A stretch of DNA of 10,530 nucleotides, from contig JAZNBA010000027.1 in assembly GCA_045586785.1 (NCBI GenBank), positions 1-10,530 of the forward strand, read 5' to 3'. A program made the position numbers and the translations under genes. The notes under the pieces are model-generated. The model did no database searches. It worked only from the letters and a program-made list of their open reading frames with translations, and was not told the origin of the DNA. Each line of letters starts with the position of its first letter. The stretch's first letter is position 1. This DNA is from UMGS1002 sp045586785. Lineage in GTDB: Bacteria > Bacillota > Clostridia > Oscillospirales > CAG-272. Shown here one piece after another: positions 7,160-10,530 of this stretch.

Positions 7160-8086
7160 ATGAAAAAAGCCATATTGATTTTAGTTTGTTGTACAATGCT
7201 TGTTTTAACAATTTCGTGTAATGCTAATGACAATTCAGTTCATCAAACCGATACGTCAAGTCAAAAGGAAATTGCTCCCGTTACCTCTGAAACGTCTCAG
7301 TTGGATCCGTTGCCATATAGTAATTTGACAAAAAAAGCATCGATATGGCGAGATAAAGAAAGTGAGTTATATATTATATACATTAAAGAATGGGACGTCT
7401 ATCGATATCTCCCGAATTTGTCTTCAAATAATTCGTTGTATTTCAATGATAACTGTATTGTGGTTGACAGTGAAACAGCTACAGTTTCGGTTATACATCA
7501 ATATGGAAAAAATGACGAACCAACAATCATTACATATCACTTCAACAGAAATGACGAAAACGTCCAATCGCACTCCGTTAAACTAAACATCAAGGCAAAT
7601 TCGGAACAGGATACGTTCTTTGTCAATATGCATAACGCAGATCATGGATATTTCTTTTTGACGCCCAACATGTCCGGGTCTATGGATGAGCGTATGAGTG
7701 GCGTCCACAAATGGCCGTTGTTTATGTTTGAAACAACCGATGGAGGAAAAAGTTGGAATCAGATCTCAACAAATGTTCTCGACCATAACACCAGTGACTA
7801 TATCAATATTTTAAAGTTTGTTTCGCCTCAGGTCGGTATTATAAGTTTTCGAGATTTATGGGCAGTGGAGCTTTTTGACCGTACCTATTTGACCGTTGAC
7901 GGCGGATTGACTTGGAATCATATTTCGCAATTGCCTCATAGTGAGATGGTGACATGGTATTCAGAAGTCATTGACTTGGAGTATATCGATGATCGTTATT
8001 ATCTGAAAGTAAAATGCTACGGTGATACTGAGAAAAAAGAATTACGCTTTTGTTCAGAAGATTTAATCAATTGGAGTTTAAATTAA
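7160..8086 (+). CDS. Small lipoprotein with Asp-box (BNR-like) repeats
   Basis: This is a predicted surface lipoprotein of 308 residues. The signal peptide ends in LTISC with C20 as the probable lipidated cysteine, followed by a Ser/Thr-rich spacer to about residue 50. Two good Asp-boxes are present, TTDGGKSW (192-199) and TVDGGLTW (245-252), with a degenerate one near 299-306 (SEDLINWS). Such S/T-x-D-G-G-x-T/S-W turns occur in beta-propeller proteins such as sialidases and YCF48/photosynthesis-type or BNR sensors. The chain is short for a full six-blade sialidase, and I see no sialidase catalytic arginine triad, so a binding role is more likely. GAGGA lies 6 nt before the ATG. A -10-like TATAAT (7129-7134) lies upstream but without a clear -35. 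The gene is visibly more AT-rich than its neighbours, which may reflect later acquisition. A strong hairpin follows 11 nt after the stop codon. Confidence 0.85.
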   Translation: MKKAILILVCCTMLVLTISCNANDNSVHQTDTSSQKEIAPVTSETSQLDPLPYSNLTKKASIWRDKESELYIIYIKEWDVYRYLPNLSSNNSLYFNDNCIVVDSETATVSVIHQYGKNDEPTIITYHFNRNDENVQSHSVKLNIKANSEQDTFFVNMHNADHGYFFLTPNMSGSMDERMSGVHKWPLFMFETTDGGKSWNQISTNVLDHNTSDYINILKFVSPQVGIISFRDLWAVELFDRTYLTVDGGLTWNHISQLPHSEMVTWYSEVIDLEYIDDRYYLKVKCYGDTEKKELRFCSEDLINWSLN

Positions 8087-8097
8087 TCGTTCACAAA

Positions 8098-8120
8098 GGG
8101 CGGCAGAAATTCTGCCGCCC
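8098..8120 (+). terminator. Strong GC-rich hairpin after the Asp-box lipoprotein
   Basis: GGGCGGCAGAA (8098-8108) and TTCTGCCGCCC (8110-8120) are perfectly complementary, giving about a 9-bp stem once a minimal loop is allowed. It begins 11 nt past the stop codon. No U-tract follows on either strand, so it is an unusual intrinsic terminator or a hairpin that blocks 3'-5' exonucleases. Confidence 0.6.
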
Positions 8121-8189
8121 CGACTATAGTACTGCCATGATTAAATTCAATTATTTGCAAATTTATTTCAGACTTTTTTGTTTTTTCTA

Positions 8190-8218
8190 TTGCATTTGTT
8201 GAAAATATGTGGTATAAT
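8190..8218 (+). promoter_or_regulatory. Promoter for the tRNA-Ser locus
   Basis: A perfect -10 TATAAT (8213-8218) is preceded by TGG, making an extended -10. A weak -35 TTGCAT (8190-8195) sits 17 nt upstream. It lies about 38 bp before the deleted tRNA copy and 116 bp before the intact tRNA, so the intact gene is probably transcribed through the broken one. Confidence 0.6.
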
Positions 8219-8255
8219 GTCCGACGTGTAAATGATGTACACATATTTTGAATAC

Positions 8256-8311
8256 GGAAGCGTATCGAAGTGGTCATAACGGGACTGACTCGAAATCATG
8301 TTGTTCTCCGC
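8256..8311 (+). pseudogene. Internally deleted tRNA-Ser(CGA) copy
   Basis: Bases 8263-8298 match 8341-8376 of the intact tRNA-Ser at 35 of 36 positions (A8284 versus G8362), covering the D arm and the anticodon stem-loop with anticodon CGA. The acceptor strand differs (GGAAGCG at 8256-8262). After 8298 the variable arm and T arm are absent, and only CTCCGC (8306-8311), like the 3' end of the intact tRNA, follows. The 5' strand GGAAGCG has no full partner, so a normal acceptor stem cannot form. It is read as the remnant of a tandem tRNA-Ser gene that lost about 35 nt. Confidence 0.7.
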
Positions 8312-8333
8312 AAAAATTGAATAAAAAAACTAT

Positions 8334-8422
8334 GGAGAGATATCGAAGTGGTCATAACGGGGCTGACTCGAAATCAGTTTGCGAGCAATCGCACGAGGGT
8401 TCGAATCCCTCTCTCTCCGCCA
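8334..8422 (+). tRNA. tRNA-Ser, anticodon CGA
   Basis: This is a complete class II tRNA of 89 nt including encoded CCA (8420-8422). The acceptor stem GGAGAGA (8334-8340) pairs with TCTCTCC (8412-8418), and G8419 is the discriminator base, as expected for serine. The anticodon loop is CTCGAAA, with CGA at the anticodon position, flanked by the stem GCTGA/TCAGT. A long variable arm with stem TGCGA/TCGCA and loop GCAA is diagnostic for Ser/Leu/Tyr-type tRNAs. The T arm is GAGGG, TTCGAAT, CCCTC. It reads UCG codons. The gene is the probable attachment site of the integrative element to its right and has stayed intact after insertion. Confidence 0.95.
8400..8422. other. Probable attachment-site core in the tRNA-Ser 3' end
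   Basis: The T arm and 3' end of the tRNA lie just before a mobile-element integrase and its putative arm sites. Tyrosine integrases commonly recombine in the T-loop/3' end of tRNA genes and carry a copy that restores the tRNA. The exact crossover cannot be placed without the other end of the element, so the limits given are approximate. Confidence 0.4.
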
Positions 8423-8424
8423 AT

Positions 8425-8458
8425 AAACCCTTGAAAACACTACGTTTTCAAGGGTTTT
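8425..8458 (+). terminator. Terminator hairpin after tRNA-Ser
   Basis: AAACCCTTGAAAAC (8425-8438) and GTTTTCAAGGGTTT (8444-8457) form a perfect 14-bp stem with a 5-nt loop, 3 nt after the CCA end. The 3' strand ends in a short T run. It probably ends tRNA transcription and may also insulate host and element. Confidence 0.75.
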
Positions 8459-8492
8459 CACTTTGCCTTGGTGGTGGCCGCTTTTTGTGAAC

Positions 8493-8587
8493 GATGCCCT
8501 TGGTGCCCTGATTTGTGGTGCCCTTGGTGTTTTGCTCTATTCAGTTTATTCATCAAAAATGAATACTGTGGTGCCCTTATGGTGCCC
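8493..8587. repeat. Repeated GGTGCCC motifs, probable integrase arm-type sites
   Basis: GGTGCCC is found at 8502-8508, 8517-8523, 8570-8576 and 8581-8587, with variants GATGCCC (8493-8499) and GGTGTTT (8526-8532). They fall into three pairs with a period of 9, 9 and 11 bp, all in the same orientation, in the non-coding gap between the tRNA and the integrase stop codon. Integrases with an N-terminal arm-binding domain bind short direct repeats at this place. No protein-coding frame explains them. Confidence 0.6.
8542..8568. repeat. Imperfect inverted repeat between the arm-like repeat pairs
   Basis: TATTCAT (8547-8553) and ATGAATA (8559-8565) form a 7-bp stem with a CAAAA loop. CAG (8542-8544) and CTG (8566-8568) extend it by 3 bp across a two-base bulge. 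It lies centrally between the second and third pairs of GGTGCCC motifs. It could end integrase transcription (minus strand) or be a protein site such as for IHF/HU-like bending or Xis. Confidence 0.35.
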
Positions 8588-8641
8588 GAATGTCTTAAAA
8601 ACCTATAAAAAGTAGTGAAAAGCTGTAAAGAGATATTTCCG

Positions 8642-9943
8642 TTATAGCTCTATATCACTACTTTTTTTCTTTGGCTTTTCTTCCTTGCTTCCGTCGCCTT
8701 GCTTCTTCTCTCCGTCGCCTTTCGACGGGTGCAATGCCTTGTGGTAAACGTCAAGGACGGATTTTTTACGTTCAAGGCGAACATCAACGTACTGTGCTGT
8801 TACTGCTTCAAGGTTGGTTGAGATACCGAGCGACATTCCGATACCTTTCAACGTATGCCCCAAGATCTCACCGACGGTATAAAAGTCGCCCGTGAGTTGG
8901 TGCATATTGGTCGCCGCCGTATGCCGCAAATCGTGAAAACGAATATGCGGCATTTCAAGGTGCCGTACAAGCTGACCGAAATTAGTTGAAACAACGTCGC
9001 GCCGATAAGGTGCGCCGTCGGGCTTTGAGATCACAAGATCATTGTCATAGTACGGTGTTCCTGCGGCGGCTGTAAGCTCCTTCCTCCTTTCTTGCAGATT
9101 TTTCGCTTGCTCAAAATATGGGCGCGTCAGATCGGTGATCGGCAATATTCTATCGTTGGATTTTGTCGGTGCCATTTCCGCAACCTCTTTTGTCCCTGCG
9201 GGGAGATTAAACGGTAATTGCTCGACAACGCCGAACGTGCCTTTTTCCAAATCTACGTTCTGCCAACGCAAGCCGAGAATTTCACTCATACGCAAGCCAT
9301 ACATACCCGCAAGCATAACGGGCATTTCCCACTCCGTACCGATAACCTTGCTCATAAAATCTTGCATTTGCTCTATGGTGTACGGGTCGGGTGTCTTGCC
9401 CTGCTTGCCAAACTTCGTGATAACATCACGGGCGGCATTGTGTTCTATGTAGTGATATTTTCTTGCGTGTTCCAATGCGACGCTCATAATTCTTTGAGCA
9501 TATCTGACGCTACTGTTTGACAATCCGCTATCGAACATTTTTTGAAACATATTGTCAAGCATAGCGGGCGAAAGCTGATTGAGTTGAACGTGTCCGATGT
9601 TCGGTACAATGTGGTTTTTGATATAGCCCTTGTAGCTCGCAAACGTGCTTGGGCGCAAGTTTGCTTTGCCGTGTATCTCTACCCATTCCTCCATATAGTC
9701 CTTGACCGTCTGCTTGCCTTGTGAGGAAGCAACGGGGGTATAGACGGGATTTGCGAGCTTGGTTTTCATTTCAGCTTCGTGCTGTGTAGCTTCCTTTTTG
9801 GTCGCAAAGCCCTTTTTGGAATAGGTCTTTTTGCCTTCGGGCGAATTGTATTTGATATTAACGTCGTAAACGGTGCCTGGCTTGCCCGTCAGAACACCGT
9901 TACTATCACGTTTATTTTGTACTTGTCTTGATGATACCGCCAT
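8642..9943 (-). CDS. int: Tyrosine site-specific integrase
   Basis: This is a phage-integrase family recombinase that inserts and excises the element at the tRNA-Ser site. Residues 1-65 form an arm-type DNA-binding domain (VYDVNIKYNSPEGKKTYSKK). Residues 78-175 form the SAM-like core-binding domain (TVKDYMEEWVEIHGKANLRP). The catalytic domain contains the full set: Arg218 in YGLRMSEILGLRW, Lys261, His337 and Arg340 in FHDLRH, His363 in LGH, and nucleophile Tyr385 in TAQYVDV. The distance from LGH to Tyr (22 residues) is longer than the usual 9, because of an inserted segment seen by eye. The C-terminal tail from about 405 is Lys/Glu/Ser-rich. The SD AAGGGGG overlaps the end of the excisionase gene and only 3 nt separate the two genes, so they are co-translated. 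The length of 433 is slightly above the usual 380-410. Confidence 0.95.
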   Translation of the reverse strand: MAVSSRQVQNKRDSNGVLTGKPGTVYDVNIKYNSPEGKKTYSKKGFATKKEATQHEAEMKTKLANPVYTPVASSQGKQTVKDYMEEWVEIHGKANLRPSTFASYKGYIKNHIVPNIGHVQLNQLSPAMLDNMFQKMFDSGLSNSSVRYAQRIMSVALEHARKYHYIEHNAARDVITKFGKQGKTPDPYTIEQMQDFMSKVIGTEWEMPVMLAGMYGLRMSEILGLRWQNVDLEKGTFGVVEQLPFNLPAGTKEVAEMAPTKSNDRILPITDLTRPYFEQAKNLQERRKELTAAAGTPYYDNDLVISKPDGAPYRRDVVSTNFGQLVRHLEMPHIRFHDLRHTAATNMHQLTGDFYTVGEILGHTLKGIGMSLGISTNLEAVTAQYVDVRLERKKSVLDVYHKALHPSKGDGEKKQGDGSKEEKPKKKSSDIEL

Positions 9944-9946
9944 AGC

Positions 9947-10183
9947 TTAACCCCCTTGTGTAGCCGAGGATTTTGCCGCCGTCTTTGCTCTATGGTACCA
10001 ATCCCATATTGCAGAATCGGCTATCAATCGGCGGTTTCCGTTTTGGATATATTCAAGCTCGCCGCTATCCATAAGCTCGCGGAGCTTGTTTTCACCAATG
10101 CCGCTAACCTTGCTCATTTGCTCTACGGTTTTTAGCATAGGCAACATCGGGGCGGCTTGGCTTGTAGTATCTTTTTTTGCCAT
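9947..10183 (-). CDS. Excisionase-like small HTH DNA-binding protein
   Basis: This is a 78-aa protein with a central winged-helix/MerR-like excisionase fold. LKTVEQMSKVSGIGENKLRE (17-36) supplies the recognition helices, GELEYIQNGNRRLI (41-54) the beta-hairpin wing, and SAIWDWYHRA (57-66) the closing helix. It resembles directionality factors of the Tn916 Xis type, which bend attachment-site DNA and steer the integrase to excision. The N-terminal 16 residues and the Ala/Ser-rich C-terminal tail are low complexity. The SD AAAGGGGG is well placed before the ATG at 10183 and nearly the same as that of the integrase. It is directly upstream of int in one operon, which supports the role. It could instead be a transcription regulator of int. 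Confidence 0.8.
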   Translation of the reverse strand: MAKKDTTSQAAPMLPMLKTVEQMSKVSGIGENKLRELMDSGELEYIQNGNRRLIADSAIWDWYHRAKTAAKSSATQGG

Positions 10184-10530
10184 AGGATAACCCCCTTTCG
10201 TTTAATTTGGCTAAAAAGTTTTGAATACGAAAAATGGGCTTTAATCGGACGGCTATTAGCATAGCTCCACGGGAGTTTCACCCTTGCTCTCTCGGCAACC
10301 TCACCCATCGTTTGCGACGCTCTTAACGCTCGAACTGTGGCTATAAGGGAGTATCATTATCCTTTCTGCTTGTCGTCGCCCACAAACTGCTAAATTCATT
10401 TTACGACGCTGTGTTTCTCGCTCGTTCCCGTGTGGGAAGTCTTGGCGCACCCGTCGCTCGGCTCGGAGCAAAAAGAACGTATCCGATTTGCCCTATACTG
10501 CGTCGCCGTTATCTTGCGTCGCTTTCTTTG
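10184..10530. other. Non-coding region upstream of xis-int with iterated CGTCGC motifs
   Basis: These 347 bp hold no gene I can support. The left 50 bp are AT-rich and should contain the xis-int promoter, but I find no clear -35/-10 pair. The remainder is GC-rich and rich in short repeats: CGTCGC or its complement occurs at 10315-10320, 10374-10379, 10404-10409, 10452-10457, 10501-10506 and 10517-10522. Hairpins include TTCCC/GGGAA (10425-10438). A frame open from the right edge on the minus strand ends with TGA at 10396-10398 and could be the tail of a gene beyond the window, but its composition (Arg/Ser/Thr-rich) is not convincing. Confidence 0.5.
10425..10469 (-). other. Possible transfer origin-like segment
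   Basis: On the minus strand GCTC/GAGC (10456-10469) is followed 4 nt later by GGTGCGCC (10444-10451) and then by TTCCC-ACAC-GGGAA (10425-10438). GTGCGCC is the core of the nick region of RSF1010/pIP501-type (MOBQ) origins of transfer, where it also follows an inverted repeat. The match is short and no relaxase gene is visible in this window, so this is only a lead. Confidence 0.2.

Larger units (their letters stand above)
8412..10530. mobile_element. Left end of a tRNA-Ser-integrated element (integrase, excisionase, control region)
   Basis: Starting at the tRNA-Ser 3' end are a hairpin, arm-like repeats, a tyrosine integrase and an excisionase-like gene, both reading towards the tRNA. This is the standard end module of integrative conjugative or mobilizable elements and prophages in Clostridia. 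The rest of the element, including any transfer, replication or cargo genes and the second attachment site, lies beyond the right edge, so its class is unknown. Confidence 0.7.

Noticed and set aside
8083..8277. Minus-strand 64-codon open frame
   Set aside because: It runs through the hairpin at 8098-8120, the tRNA promoter and the tRNA remnant, and has no SD.
8248..8490. Possible 80-aa protein with repeated YRSGHNG-DSKS
   Set aside because: The repeat is the translated D arm and anticodon arm of the two tRNA-Ser copies; this is a known kind of false ORF over tRNA genes.
10303..10359. 18-codon leader peptide upstream of xis on the minus strand (MILPYSHSSSV...)
   Set aside because: An AAAGGA lies only two bases before the ATG, too close, and no attenuator hairpin with U-tract or run of regulatory codons follows.
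10240..10452. Group II intron beginning with GTGCGCC on the minus strand
   Set aside because: Although GUGCG is the usual intron 5' end, no domain V hairpin with its AGC triad and GAAA loop is found before the xis gene, and no reverse transcriptase is present.
10347..10530. Plus-strand frame open to the right edge (61 codons)
   Set aside because: No ATG start, a Ser/Arg/Cys-rich composition without hydrophobic pattern, and overlap with repeat motifs; probably chance in GC-rich DNA.
1..10530. CRISPR array, insertion sequence or classical defence system
   Set aside because: No regularly spaced repeats of CRISPR length, no transposase, and no nuclease, methylase or toxin-antitoxin motifs were seen; cargo of the element, if any, is outside the window.

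Overview
The window looks like the chromosome of a low-to-mid GC Gram-positive anaerobe of the Clostridia (Oscillospiraceae/Ruminococcaceae-like). The reasons are the strong Shine-Dalgarno sites (AAGGAG, GGAGG, AAGGGGG), sigma-A type promoters, three lipoproteins with Thr/Asp-rich linkers behind the lipobox, a YfcC-type permease, and an integrase of Gram-positive mobile-element type. The genus cannot be fixed from the sequence alone.

Left part (1-2809, minus strand): an ABC exporter half-transporter whose frame breaks at the window edge, with its own promoter, and upstream of it a 448-aa lipoprotein with an alpha/beta domain followed by a beta-propeller-like region. A 152-bp divergent intergenic region (2810-2961) holds two well-formed promoters and separates this side from the plus-strand genes.

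Middle part (2962-8086, plus strand): a 397-aa propeller-like lipoprotein, then a 433-aa PlsC-type acyltransferase carrying a four-cysteine zinc ribbon and a GRAM/PH-like C-terminal domain. The acyltransferase overlaps by 4 bp (ATGA) the start of a YfcC-family permease. No convincing promoter precedes the acyltransferase, so lipoprotein, acyltransferase and permease may form one transcription unit. A separate, AT-richer lipoprotein with two Asp-boxes follows and ends in a strong hairpin.

Right part (8190-10530): a promoter drives a tRNA-Ser(CGA) locus in which the first copy is internally deleted and the second is intact with encoded CCA. Beyond the tRNA and its hairpin terminator lie repeated GGTGCCC motifs, then a tyrosine integrase and a small excisionase-like protein, both on the minus strand and pointing towards the tRNA. 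This is the usual layout of the end of an integrative element inserted at a tRNA 3' end. The element continues beyond the right edge. The last 347 bp hold no convincing gene but contain iterated CGTCGC motifs and inverted repeats that could be a control or transfer region.

The best leads are the tRNA-Ser double locus at the element boundary, the arm-site-like repeats, the multidomain acyltransferase coupled to a YfcC permease, and the unexplained non-coding block upstream of xis. I see no clear defence system or CRISPR array.
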